From contig JAWZYU010000009.1 in the NCBI GenBank assembly GCA_038380435.1, positions 65,811,901 to 65,875,900 on the forward strand: a stretch of 64,000 bases of DNA, given 5' to 3'. Every line of letters starts with the position of its first letter. The first letter of the stretch is position 1. A program made the position numbers and the translations under genes. This DNA is from Ryuthela nishihirai (Eukaryota > Arthropoda > Arachnida > Araneae > Heptathelidae). Under the pieces are notes generated by a model, which was not told the DNA's origin, made no database searches, and was given only the letters and a program-made list of their open reading frames with translations. Positions 1 through 10,421 of this stretch are shown piece by piece.

Positions 1-651
1 CACATACCTCATGCCTGTTCGTCTGGACGGAAGGAGTTACTGGATATATCTGGAGGACGTCTTGCTAGAACTTTTGGATGAACAACAGATCCCTCAGTCG
101 CTGCTCCGTGCAATGTGGTTCCAACACGATGGGACCATGAAGCCATGAAGTTCGTCAACACTTAAACGTGACATTTGGACAACAGTGGATCGGGGTGGTG
201 GTCCCGTTCATTGGCCTGCAAGATCGCCAGACCTATCTTGCCTTGATTACTTCTTCTGGGGTTACATCAAAGGACTGGTGGTCGACACCCCCTGTTGAAA
301 GTGCTGAGGACCTTGTCGCACGCATCTCCGTAGCTGCCTTGGAAGTGCGAGACATGCCAGGAATCTTCCAGGTTGTACATGATTCCATGCGCCAACGATG
401 CCAGGCCTGTGTTACAGCTCGTGATGCAACTTCGAAAACTTTCTGTGACCTCTGTCCATTTCGCAAATGTACCTATTGTGATTAATAAAAAGCATTTTGT
501 TCATTTACGTGCTGCTCTTTCATTCATGTCCTCTCTGTACACCAGCACATGTTGATGCCAATACCGACCCTGCATTGCTATATGATTCCGATTCGTCCTT
601 CTGCAACCTACCCCTCCCAGAAGTTTGTACACGCTTAACTGCATCACCCTG
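1..651 (+). mobile_element. Mariner-like transposon, 3' part (cut by window edge)
   Basis: Bases 2-148 read MPVRLDGRSYW and then WFQHDGTMKP, the second catalytic Asp region of a mariner-like DDE transposase, ending in a premature TGA. The frame is then broken: bases 151-220 give VRQHLNVTFGQQWIG, a shifted frame gives SPDLSCLDYFFWGYIKGLV (third catalytic Asp), and another shift gives PVESAEDLVARIS and the C-terminal PGIFQVVHDSMRQRC. The element seems to end with CACCCTG followed by TA at 652-653, matching the TATACAGGGTG ends common in this group. LINE sequence resumes right after, so it inserted into the LINE. It is inactive; its 5' part lies outside the window. Confidence 0.75.
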
Positions 652-895
652 TATAAGGGTATCAGTTTATTTTCTGTTCCAGGTAAAATTCTTTGCATGA
701 TTGCGCTTAATAGAATTAAAAATCTGGTTGACAGGTAATTTTGTGATGATCTATGTGGATTCAGAAGTGGTAGGTGATGTGTAGATCAGATTTTTTCACT
801 TAGTCATACTCTTGAGGGATGTTTAGAGTTTCAAAAACCTTTGGTTGCTAGCTTTTTGATTTCAAAAAGGCTTTCGACTCTGATCATCATAATTT

Positions 896-1309
896 GTGGT
901 TAATTGTGAGATCGTGTGGCATCCAGACAGGTTAGTTAACATAATGAAAGCCCTCTGTAATAACATTGAGTCATGTGTGAGAATTGGTAAGACTTGTAGC
1001 AATTGGTTTAGCATTGTTTCTGGTGTTCGACAAGGGTGCATTTTGTCTCCCTTTCTCTTTAGTTTGGTTATTGATTATGTTTTGCGAAATTCATTGCAAG
1101 GGAAAAATTTTGGCCTTAAATGGTCTGGAGATACGAAAATTTCTGATTTAGATTATGCTGATGATTTTGCCCTTTTGGCAAATAATGTTGATGAGATGAA
1201 CTCTTTCATTCGAGTTGTTGATGAGACTGGTAGTAGAGTAGGTTTGATTATTATAAACAGAGAGAAAACTAAAGTGATGAAAATTGGTCGAACAAGTGCC
1301 TCAGTTTAA
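896..1309 (+). pseudogene. Reverse transcriptase core of LINE copy 1
   Basis: An open segment of 137 codons covers the RT palm. It contains the SGVRQGCILSPFLFSL block, the YADD active site and the REKTKVMK block. Upstream homology (FRSGR, then the FDF block around 840-890) is in other frames with stops, so the segment cannot be translated as part of a working ORF. One duplicated Ile codon near 1250 (GLIIINREK against GLVINREK) shows small in-frame slippage. Confidence 0.8.
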
Positions 1310-1717
1310 TTGTCTTGGGAGTTATGTAAAGATACTTGTGATGTGCAGCATGAGATTAATAGACGAATAGGGATTGTTTTCCTGGACTATTAGGAATCTA
1401 CGGAGAGTGTGGAAAAAAAGCGTATACACCTAAAGACTAAAATTAGATAGTATAGTTGTTTGGTTCTTTCTAGGGTTAGTTATGATAGTGAAACTTGGAC
1501 CCTTTGTATACAAGATAACAGGAAACTTGATGCTTACGCAGTATCTTGGGTATCTGGCGTCATATTTGGTATTAGGGGGTATTCATTTCATATATGGGTA
1601 TTAGGCTTTGGTATCAGTTTAATTGTCTTGGGAGTTATGTAAAGTTACTGGTGATGTGCAGCATGAAATTAATAGACGAATAGGGATTGCTGATTGGACT
1701 GTTAGGAATCTACGGAG

Positions 1718-1799
1718 ATTGGGTATTAGGTTTCTTGGTATCTTGGGTATTAGGTATCTTGGTATCTTGGGTATTAGGTATCTTGGTATCTTGGGTATG
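1718..1799 (+). repeat. 24-bp minisatellite inside LINE copy 1
   Basis: About 3.4 units of TTGGGTATTAGGTATCTTGG plus TATC in head-to-tail order. The unit derives from the LINE's own segment encoding SILGIRWFNF, expanded locally. It encodes a repeated LGIRYLGI in one frame, but it lies in a dead copy. Confidence 0.85.
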
Positions 1800-2106
1800 A
1801 AGCGGGTCAACTTTGCGAATAATGAAGAGTTGCCCATATGGATTATAATAGAGTAGTGAAAAAAGTTATGAACAGTGTGCGAAAAGGCCTCAGAAAGAGG
1901 GAGAGACCTAGGATGCAGTGGGCAGACAATGTCTAACAGAACCTTCTTGTAATTGGTGTGCAGTGGCCAAATGGAGCAGATGTAGCTCAGGACAGATGCT
2001 TGGAAAACTAAATTGCACTGTCTGGTTAAACTTCTGTATCCCATGGCTGCTTGAGGATGATGATCATAATGGTGATACATATTTATTTTGTATTAAAAAA
2101 CCTTAA

Positions 2107-2588
2107 ATATTTCGCTATTAGCCGTCTACACACGAAAGTAATTGCATTTCTGCGTGGCCTAAACCTACTGGAGGTTTGTTAACAACGTTTTAGTTGTCGG
2201 ATATAAACCGTGGATGGATTATTTGGAATTGGAACTTTGATCCATAGGATGCAGTGGCCCTCTAGTTCTTTGCTTTTTATTCTTGGCCATGTATTCCTAT
2301 GCATCTCATCTTTGCATATGTTCTTTGTTATGTTGTGATATATACCTCTCACCTAGATTTTGTAAAAGTCTCTCAAGTCGTTATTTTGCTATATCAACCT
2401 TTATGTTTGTAACTTAACTTTTGTCCACCAGTATATATAATCGAAATGTAATACCATTTATTTGAACTGTTTAGGAATCCTGAAAACTATGAAAGGGAAA
2501 TAAATACAAAGCAAACAATATTGAGAAAACTATATAGGTGAAAAAAGTACGAAGCAAACAATTGTATTTTTCGGTCAAGTGAAGAGCA
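2107..2588 (+). promoter_or_regulatory. Upstream region and 5' UTR of TAF9
   Basis: This non-repetitive stretch lies between the 3' end of a LINE relic and the TAF9 start codon, so the promoter and 5' UTR should be here. I see no clear TATA box at a convincing distance and cannot place the transcription start. In vertebrates TAF9 shares its 5' end with AK6; I see no AK6-like coding sequence here. The assignment rests on position only. Confidence 0.4.
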
Positions 2589-2706
2589 ATGGCTGCTGCG
2601 AAGAGTACACCTAAGGATGCCCAAGTTATGGCTGCAATTTTGAAAGATATGGGAATAATTGATTATGAACCGCGAGTTTTAAATCAGATGCTTGAATTCA
2701 CCTATC
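2589..2706 (+). CDS. TAF9: TAF9 exon 1: start of the histone fold
   Basis: Encodes residues 1-39 and the first base of codon 40. It reads [20 protein letters not shown] and then a stretch ending in NQMLEFTY, a near match to the start of TAF9: helix alpha1 ([14 protein letters not shown]) and the beginning of the long helix alpha2. TAF9 pairs with TAF6 through this histone fold in TFIID and with TAF6L in SAGA. The ATG at 2589 is chosen because it opens directly onto the conserved N terminus. The donor is GTAAGT at 2707, close to consensus. The next coding segment lies almost 22 kb away. Confidence 0.95.
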
Positions 2707-3130
2707 GTAAGTTATTACAGTATCTTTATTAATTTTTTCTTGCTGCCTTCAATAATGGAGATTACTGCACTTATACTAGGGATTCGTCTATCTGCATCAG
2801 TTCCTGGTATATATAATAATTAAGCTTCTCGAGCACATAAAATTAGCCACTCTGCATGTTGTGCGCCTATAGAAAAGGTATTTAATATATGCTATGACCA
2901 ATGCCAGTTTTCTTCAATTTTTGATACAAATAAAGATTTCTCCAGACACAGTGGTTCCTGGTAGATATTAAGTTCAGCAGAATTTTTGTAAAAATGTAAA
3001 AAGAAGCCACAGAAGAATGAATCGGTAAAATGGGGAATAAAATATTCGCTCGTAATTTCAACTGCATATTCTCAGAAAATTTACAGGCTACTTGGGGAAA
3101 GATGACATCAAATGACATGGAAAATCAAAG

Positions 3131-3860
3131 GGGAGGGGTAGCTCAATTTTAGTGCCAGGCTTATAATCTGCACTTCCCAGGTTTCAGTCTCAACTGTGGC
3201 ATTGTTGATATTTTTCTCTGTTAAGCCTCCACCTTCTCTTTGTTCAGAAAGGTGACAGTGATGGGCTTGGGAAGGCCTCCATCCATTTATTCAGTATTAA
3301 GCTATTGCCCATGTACCAAAGAGCCCTTTGCACATTAAAGAACATGCTTCACAGGAGGCTATCATCTGTCTCCTAAGATCTGTAGGGGCAGGGGTGGATC
3401 AGTCAGTAGTGCACCAGGCTTGTAATCTGTAGTTCCTAGGTTTGAATCCTAGCTGGACCAGCATTGAGATTTATCTCCTGAAAATTCCCTGCCCTGCCCA
3501 TGGTCAGTAGGAGACACCGATAGGCTTGGAAAGGCTGCTGTCTGTCAGATGGGATGTTAAGAGGTGGCCCCATGTGGGAGAGAGATACCTTGTGCAAGTT
3601 AATGAACACACTGGATGGCTTTGGCGAGAGGCTACCATCTGTCTCCCAATAGTTGTTCCACTGGGCCTCCACCAACCTTCTTTGAGCCTTCGGGGTCCTT
3701 GTGACCTGGCCATTTAGCCCATTGTGTGCAAAAAAATGCTGCTCAGAGTAAAACAAACCAAAGAGCTATCCTGTAGGTCCCCTAACCTTCTTGAGCTTTG
3801 GTATCCTTGTGACTTGGCTAACTCTGCATGCAAAAAGAGTACCACTAAGAGATAAAAAAT
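3131..3860 (+). mobile_element. SINE family 1, copy A (old, interrupted)
   Basis: An old, diverged SINE in two parts: 3131-3386 holds the tRNA-like head and centre, and about 3766-3860 holds the tail (CTTGTGACTTGGC, TGCAAAAAGAG). A younger copy of the same family sits between them. The head keeps a recognisable box A region (GGGGTAGCTCAATTTTAGTG). Divergence from the family consensus is clearly higher than in the other copies, consistent with it being the target and not the invader. Confidence 0.7.
3387..3765 (+). mobile_element. SINE family 1, copy B (nested in copy A)
   Basis: Near full-length tRNA-headed SINE of about 380 bp. The head has GGGGTGGATCAGTCAGTAG (box A) and GGTTTGAATCC (box B). 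The body carries GTCAGATGGGATGTTAAG and the TGCAAGTTAATGAACACACT segment; the tail ends near GCTCAGAGTAAAACAAACC. The central domain resembles cores shared by SINEs of many invertebrates. CTGTAG on both sides may be the target duplication. Confidence 0.8.
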
Positions 3861-4140
3861 GGCAAAATATGGTTTGTGCTTCAGTGATTTGCGTTTCTTG
3901 TATGGGTAGCATGAAATTGCATGTCACTGTGGAAATCCAGGGATTTAAAATGAATGTTTGGAGATTTGGTCACTGCTGTTGAAGAAGTTGGCAAATGGTT
4001 ATTGGGTTAAAAGCTATTTTTGAGATAAATAGAGAGGTTGTAAGGAGTTTCTTAAAACTTACCTCCTTTGTTGCAGACTGTTTAAAATAGGGTAAATAGT
4101 TATTTAGAATAGTTAGGATATGACATTAATATACAACATA

Positions 4141-4435
4141 TGTCCAGAAAGTTCTTAGACTGAATTTATTGCAGACAAACCTGGAATAATGCCAATTTTG
4201 TGTCTGTGGCAGTAAAGTAGTAGTATTAACCTACTACTGTGCTAGTTTTGACATGTTTGAACTGGCTCTTGATTCTGCTATGTGACATGTTTCTACAGGC
4301 AGTTTAGCTGCTTCAAAGACTTCGAAACACTAATCAGTGTATAGATGCAGGACTATTTTGAAGGAGATCCTTAGCCACCAGAGTGTAAGTACACTGTACT
4401 CATTTTATACTATCAGTCTCGGAACTTTCTGAACA
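4141..4435. mobile_element. Short TA-flanked MITE (mariner type)
   Basis: A 295-bp element with terminal inverted repeats: TGTCCAGAAAGTTCTTAGAC at the left, and at the right the complement of TGTTCAGAAAGTTCCGAGAC. A TA sits directly outside each end (4139-4140 and 4436-4437), as mariner insertions leave. No transposase remains; it is probably an internal-deletion derivative. Confidence 0.7.
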
Positions 4436-4924
4436 TAGGTTATATGTAATTGTACTAGTTTTGTTGTGGAGGGTGTTAGATAAATGCAGTGTATTACTGT
4501 TGTCAGGTTATTTGAAAGTAGATTACTGGGACTACGGTTGAGAGGGACTGTTTTCAGGAAGCTGTGTGAAGACTTTTTTTTTTTGGAGAGGAAGAGGATC
4601 ATTAAATGCTTTACAATTGTAGGCATGCATTTGATAGAATATAGTGTGTGTTTTCTGGAATATATAAGGAATTGTAAATGCCTGGCAGTGGATTAAGGTA
4701 TCAGAAATTCCCAGATACAAATGATTCGAGAGACCGAACAATCTGGGAATGGGGGGGGGGGGGTGTATGGGAAGGGGTACCCTGTAAGAAAACAATGCAA
4801 CTTACAAATGGAAACAATGCAGCAGGTTAAATAAATTTAAATAAATAGAAAATTGGTATGTACGATATAAATCTGCACATACTGAAAAATAAACTAAATT
4901 ATAAATGAAAGTGTGTGTGTGTGT
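4436..4924. other. Intron 1 sequence without recognised elements
   Basis: AT-rich intron DNA. It holds an 11-base G run near 4751 and a GT run just before the next SINE. I see no gene or repeat here. Confidence 0.5.
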
Positions 4925-5145
4925 GGGGGGTGGGTGGGGCTCAGTCAGTAGCATGCCAGGCTCATAATCTGCTGTTCCCAGGTTCAAGTCCCAGCTGGGC
5001 CAGCATTGAGATTTATCTCCACAAAATTCTATGCCCTTCCCTCAATCAGCAGAGGAAATTGATGGGCTTGGAAAGGTCACCTTTTGTCGGAAAGCATGTT
5101 AAGCTATGCCCTGTATGCGGGAGAGCCATACCATGTGCATGTTAA

Positions 5146-7122
5146 CCCTTCCAGTGTTCAGGCTGAAAAACAGGTTTCCATCCAGGGTCCAAGCTATTTT
5201 CTGCGTATGCTCAGCCAAAAAAAAACTTTTAACTTTAGAACTTTTTTGCCAAATAACTAATGAAAGGAATTATGGCATATTGTATACCAAATTAATCAGC
5301 ATTTAATCTGGATTTTCTGAAAATCAAGTATTTAACAAAAAACATGATATGTTTTATTTTAATAGGACTTTATTTAGAGTCATTTAGTAAAAAAATGCAT
5401 CTGGAAATGCAAATAAAAATTTATTTAAAAAAAATTAATAGACAGAAATGATTACAATGCACATAAATAGAATGGCTATATATATTTCTGAATAACAAAA
5501 AAATTACTTTTTTGGTTTTAATTAAAATTTTTCTCGTTTTGTAATTTTTTTCTTGGTACCATACTTTGAGAAAATTCCAAGATTTTAGCCAATTGTGCTG
5601 AGTCAAATAAACAAGTCAACTTTAGAATTTTAAAAAAAAATAACCAATCAAAAGAAATAGGTCATGTTATATATCAAATTAAACAGAATTTAATTACGAA
5701 TTTTATAAAAATAAATAATATAAATAAATTTCCAAGCATATTAAAATCAATATGCTTGGAAATTTATTTATATTATTTAATAAGCCTTTTTCAATGTGAT
5801 ATGTGAAAATAAAGATCGCACTATACAATTAAGGCTTCACTTTGGAAAACCTGATGAATAAAAATAGTTAAATTATATATTTATCAAAAGGAAATTTCCT
5901 CCCGAATAGCATAAATACCAACCTGAAAATGAATGAAATTGATTTTTATTTCTTTTAATGATTCTTTTCAGTATTGTATATATATTAAACACGGCCAGTG
6001 TTATACAATGTGACTTGGACTTCTCACATTCACGGGATTTTCTGAACTGGTTATGTAATAGAAAAAAACCTCCTTGGCTGCTTTTTTTGCTAAATATTTT
6101 TAATTTTTTTCTTTGGGTGTTGAATTTCGGCAATCTTGGCTAGGTGCAGAAAGGTTTGTGCATCAAAGCACCAGCCCTTCCCGAAATTGCCCTCCCACAT
6201 GACTGCCGATTTCCATAGCAAGGAAGTCTATTTTTGCTTCTGTATCCAAGACATTCATTTTCAGAAAACTGTAAAAACTCAGTTTTTTTACTAAAAAAAC
6301 AAGAAATAATAAAATAAAAATTACATATAACCTAATGGGATGTTAAATAAAATATCCGCAGCAACTTTTAAGCCTGCCTCCGATTTGGCAAAAAGTATCC
6401 AATATGCTGGACCAAAACTGAAAAAAAAAACAGCACACAGAACAATGGAGATATCATTTGTCAGCCACCTGCGTCTTGTTGACTCAGTGAAGTATAACTA
6501 ATTAAATGCAGCTGCAACTAGAATTTCTAAGAAGAATGTGTTTACTTCCAGTTTTGATTTCGAAGATGGGAAAGATGCATAGAATGCTGGGAAAAATGAG
6601 AAAAATAACTTGGGAATACTGAAATAAGTTTATGACAGAAAAGGGTGTGAAATGGGGGGGGGGGGGGGAAATGGCAGTACATATTTTGTAATTACTTCCA
6701 AAATCTATGATTTTTGAAAATAGCAGTTATTTTTTGTTAATATTTTAGGAGATTTTTGAAAATTTAAGGAAAAATTTGTTAATAATATCTAAAATCAAAC
6801 TTGTGAGCTTAAATCACAAGGTTGCTTCAGCAAATAGGAACATTAACAAGCAAATCAGCAATACCGTTTAGTGTTTCTAAGAAATGGCAACAGATGGCTT
6901 TATAAAATTATTTATATTTTAGTTTAATAAAATATGCATCAAATTAAAAAACAAAATATTATTTTTAAAGCCTGAATTATATATTTTTATAAGATATATA
7001 TAAAAAAATTTACAATGGCAATTTTTATTTTTTTAAAAATTTATTTTTTTTTGTTGTACTAAAGACGTGGCCTCTCAATTCAGATTCTCCGAACGTATCA
7101 GATGACCTGGACACTGGAAGGG
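5146..7122 (-). mobile_element. piggyBac-type non-autonomous element A
   Basis: A 1,977-bp AT-rich insertion with short terminal inverted repeats (CCCTTCCAGTGTTCAGG at the left, CCTGGACACTGGAAGGG at the right) and TTAA duplicated at both ends. TTAA targeting and CCC... ends are hallmarks of piggyBac; Kolobok elements also use TTAA, so the superfamily is not certain. No transposase is recognisable. It shares most of its length with the element at 41316-45061 in inverted order, including a block (about 6115-6260) that is open in that other copy. Strand is given relative to that copy. Confidence 0.85.
5715..5782. repeat. Local inverted duplication inside element A
   Basis: AAATTTCCAAGCATATT and its complement AATATGCTTGGAAATTT face each other across a few bases, with flanking AT-rich bases extending the pairing to roughly 28 bp. 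The sister element at 41316-45061 has only one arm at this place, so the second arm is a later foldback copy. Confidence 0.8.
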
Positions 7123-7171
7123 TTAAAGAACACTCTGAATGGCTAGTGCTCAGGGGAGGGGGTAGTATATA

Positions 7172-7291
7172 TTTGCACACAATGGTCAGGTCACAAGGAT
7201 CCCTAAGGCTTAGAGAAGTGTGGAGAGGAGGGATCCCCTCCAAGCTTCTCTAAGCCTCCAGGGTCCTTGTGACCTGACCATTGTGTGCAAA
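7172..7291. repeat. Palindromic SINE tail
   Basis: The SINE tail (GGTCCTTGTGACCTGACC, then TTGTGTGCAAA) is preceded by its own reverse complement, giving a hairpin with arms of about 55 bp round AGGGATCC. The other SINE copies carry the tail once, so this copy gained an inverted duplication. Confidence 0.82.
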
Positions 7292-7316
7292 ACAATGTGA
7301 TGCTACTCAGGTAAAA

Positions 7317-7865
7317 CAACCCAACCCTATAAATGAAAATAAAATCTGTACATTTTAATGTATATAATAAAAATCACATCATATTTGGTATTAATCTAAG
7401 TTAAAACATGAAATATGTACGTAAATAATGCATTGTACTGATTGTAAAATGTAGTAATGAAATGCTCAACAAAAATTGAATTTTGAATGTTTTTGAGGCC
7501 CTGTTGAGTGTGGAGACATTAGGTGAGCGCCACAGTAAATGACTGAAGATTCAAATGTGGAGAAGTAATGGGATGGAAAGAATTGGTATTTATATGTTTT
7601 ATTGGGAGCTATTAGAAGAATAGAGTCAGGGGGAAAAAGTGTGTGAGGTGTGTCTTCAGTGAATTGTAATTTGGCACAAAGTGGCAAATATATGGTAGGA
7701 AAATGTTTTCAGCTACTGCCTTTTAAAGTAGATATACAGTTGTTCAGCATGTGTATCCTTGTAAAAATGGTCTACCATGATGAACCTATATTCCAATGGG
7801 CTTGGAGACAGTTTGTAACTAAAGAAAAAAGCATATAAATGAATAGGTATTATAAATGCTAGTTG
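7317..7865. other. Intron 1 sequence without recognised elements
   Basis: AT-rich intron DNA. Short open frames on both strands have no family I recognise. Confidence 0.5.
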
Positions 7866-8046
7866 TCCTGGTGTGGTTAGTCTGCTTGGCTACTGATAAA
7901 AGAGACCTCTGTTTGAGTCCCTAGCAAGGCATAGATGTCTGTGTTGTCTTTCTGCAGAGGTCCTGCCTTCCTCACTGACCCTCTATATGGCATATAAACT
8001 GTCAGACCTCAGTGGCAAGCAACCACTTGAGGGGTAATTTATTTTA
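7866..8046 (+). mobile_element. SINE family 2, diverged copy
   Basis: A tRNA-headed SINE: GTGTGGTTAGTCTGCTTGGC (box A side), GTTTGAGTCCC (box B), then GAGGTCCTGCC, and the family tail GGCAAGCAACCACTTGAGGG. It is more diverged than the other copies. Confidence 0.75.
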
Positions 8047-9047
8047 TACTAAATGTAATGAACAAATAAGTAAATGCAGAATGTACAGATGGTTCTTAAT
8101 TTTGGCTTCAATGAAAAATACATTAAAACCATATACTTTAAAATATAAAAAAAATTCATAGATTTATGTAAACTTAAAGAGATCTTTCACATAAGGTATT
8201 ACACAGAGCATTTTGATAATGTAGATGACCCATGTAGTAGCAAGTAGTTATATCACAGAATAGTCTGGTATAACCATTTGCTTGCAAATAATAACAAAGT
8301 ACAGTAGCACTTGCTACTTTTTTTTTTATCTTTGAGGATGTGTAAAATTTTCTCCAGTAAATCAGAGGATTGTTAACTCATCATGTGACGGTTTCATTTT
8401 AATACACAAATACTTCACTTGCTGAATTTCTGTTTAGTGAAAGGCACTTTTAGTGACTTATATCTGTGATTTTATCCACTATCCATGTTGAAATCAACAT
8501 TTTACCCATTACCATTATTCATGTTAACATTAATTTTTTATCTGCAGAGCACTTTTAAATGCAAATATCTACATTTAAAAAACTAGACCTAAAGAAAAGC
8601 AGATATCTGCATTCGTGCAAGGCTCTAGTTTTTTTTACCCCTACTGCTGTGTCATGTTTGAATGGTTAAGGACAGAGGTGCTCAAACTTTTTGACACTGC
8701 AACACCCCCTAGAATTGTAATAACTCTCTGCTACCCCTGACAATCTTAGATAAAATTATGCAACTCTCTATAATCATAGATAAAATTTTGCTACCCCTTC
8801 CCTACAATATACTGTAGGATCTATGTTGTAATTTAAGGAAGGTGAACAAAATTGCAAATATGTCAATAAATCCTTTTTGGGATTTAATGAGTTTCAGAGG
8901 ATATTTAGAATGAAATTACTCACACTTATTGGCTATTAAATTTGCATTTCTATATATTGAAGATGCGATATGCATATTAACTTGGTAATAAAAGCAGTTT
9001 CAGGAACTGCACTTCTCATTTTGGATTAAGAGAACGTTTTCAAGCAT
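8047..9047. other. Intron 1 sequence; possible hAT end at 8673
   Basis: Mostly unremarkable AT-rich DNA. CAGAGGTGCTCAAACTTTTT at 8673 resembles the end of hAT/Charlie-type elements, but I could not find the opposite end, so no element is called. Confidence 0.35.
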
Positions 9048-9239
9048 ATCAACTAATAAATCAGCACTTTAGCGTCAATTTCAATTTTAGAGGAAAAATT
9101 GTCTTGAGCCGGGTGGGATACGAACAGTCCAGAGCACCCGACATGTTATCAGGAGGTCATGGGTTCGTATCCCACCTGGCTCAAGACAATTTTTCCTCTA
9201 AAATTTAAATCAACGCTAAAGTGTTGATTTATTAGTTGA
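9048..9239. mobile_element. Foldback MITE with a tRNA-like centre
   Basis: A 192-bp inverted repeat. Outer arms begin CAACTAATAAATCAGCACTT and end with its complement; arms of about 75 bp continue through AGAGGAAAAATTGTCTTGAG to a sequence reading GGGTTCGTATCCCACC on the right arm. That is a good pol III box B, and GAGCACCCGACATGTTATCA upstream of it looks like the matching tRNA-derived part. A fragment of the same family seems to lie at 19790-19840. Confidence 0.75.
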
Positions 9240-9300
9240 TATGGAATACGTCGAGCTTATTTCATTATTTACTTTTCAAGCATATCAGATTACTGTTAAA

Positions 9301-10270
9301 ATGCAAAGGAGAACCATTTGGATGATGGTCAGAGATGGAGAGCCATCAGACAGTCACAAAGAGATTACCAGATTCGTGAATGTGTCGGAAGGTGTAATTT
9401 CTAGACTCTGGATTTTCAAGAATTGGAACATGCTCTAGAAGAATGATCCAGTGTAGGCCCCAAGCAACAACAGTTCAAGATGATGGTTTCTGTCCCTAAC
9501 TTCAAGGTGCAATAGAATTATGTCAGCATGCAAGCTTTCATTGGAGCTGTCAGCTGCCACAGGAAGTACAGTATCCAGAGTAACTGTGTCCTGACAACTT
9601 CATGAAAGTGGGTTATATGCTAGGAGACCTGTAGTGCACATACCACTAACGTTAGTTCATCGGAGGGCATGACTGGAATGGAGCAAGTGTACCATTCAGA
9701 ACAGGTTCCCTTTTTCGTATGAATCACAATATAGCATAAGTTGTGATTCTCTGTGCCAATGCATCTGGAAAAAGTGTGGGACATATCATCTCCTGAATGT
9801 TGTGGAAAGGACTGTTTTGATGAAAGTGATTTGTTGATCTGGGGAGGTATCACTATCAATGGCTGCATTGACCTGCATGACTTCTCAGGAAGGGACTCTT
9901 AACTCCCTAAGATATAGAGGCAAGATTTTAGAGCCATATGTGAGACTTTTTGGAAGTGCCATTGGGTCAGAATTCATTTTTATTCATGATAATGCTCATC
10001 CATAGAGCTCAGGTAGTAAAGGAATACTTTTAGAGGAAAGATATCTAAAGAATGTATTGGCCAGCAAACTCCCCAGACCTAAGTCCCATTGAGTATGCAT
10101 GGAATGCTTTGGAAAGGTGAGTGCAAGTTGTCCAACCCCCTCCAAAGACCTTTCATGAGTTGAGAAATGCTTTTATAGAGAAGTGGGATTTGCTGCCCAT
10201 GCATACTTAATAAGGATAACCTTATTAAAAGCTTGAGAGCTCATTCTGCAAGCTGTATTGCTATTAGGGA
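9301..10270 (+). pseudogene. Tc1-like transposase relic
   Basis: Broken Tc1/mariner transposase. Its N-terminal helix-turn-helix is readable at 9301-9437 (HKEITRFVNVSEGVISRLW). Further on, in shifting frames, come CFDESDLLIWGGITING (first catalytic Asp region), FIHDNAHP (second Asp) near 9985, and YWPANSPDLSPIEYAWNALE (third residue region) near 10057-10116. Stops and frameshifts are frequent. The terminal repeats were not identified. Confidence 0.75.
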
Positions 10271-10421
10271 TAAACATACTCCTTACTAAATAATGTACTT
10301 CAATATCTGTGATTTTTTTTCAAGATTGGAAAAATTTTCTGATATTTTTTTTATTAGAAATTTAATTTTATAATTAAACAAGTAAAGGGAATATATTCTT
10401 TATTTCAAATGTAGATATTAA

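Larger units (their letters stand above)
654..2075 (+). mobile_element. RTE-like LINE relic, copy 1
   Basis: This is the 3' part of an APE-type non-LTR retrotransposon of the same family as the minus-strand copy at 27696-31255. The reverse transcriptase core is readable at 896-1309 (GVRQGCILSPFLFSLVIDYV, then LDYADDFALLA), with the YADD catalytic motif intact. Later parts (YDSETWTLC, RPRMQWADN) are scattered over frames. The copy holds a duplicated block (about 1311-1380 and 1619-1690) and a 24-bp minisatellite. It ends in GGATGATGAT, the GAT-repeat tail shared by all copies. I infer the RTE-like class from the architecture and tail; the exact clade is not settled. Confidence 0.8.
4925..7316 (+). 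mobile_element. SINE family 1, copy C (split by TTAA element)
   Basis: The SINE head and centre lie at 4925-5145 and its tail at 7123-7316. The break is at the conserved GTGCATGTTAA/AGAACAC segment, and TTAA is present on both sides (5142-5145, 7123-7126). Removing the insert restores the reading found in the uninterrupted copies (GTGCACGTTAAAGAACA). The tail is abnormal: it is present in both orientations, forming a palindrome (7172-7291). Confidence 0.88.

Noticed and set aside
1619..2080. 153-codon minus-strand frame over LINE copy 1
   Set aside because: Antisense of the LINE; repeated IPKIPRYLIPKIPRYL is the reverse of the 24-bp minisatellite.
4751..4761. Long G runs here and near 6655, and a C run near 36655
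   Set aside because: Homopolymers within or between elements; likely slippage or assembly-sensitive, not functional signals.
8673..8720. Complete hAT/Charlie element
   Set aside because: One end-like sequence, no matching end or target duplication.
9620..9868. 82-codon minus-strand frame
   Set aside because: Antisense to the Tc1 relic with no recognisable content.
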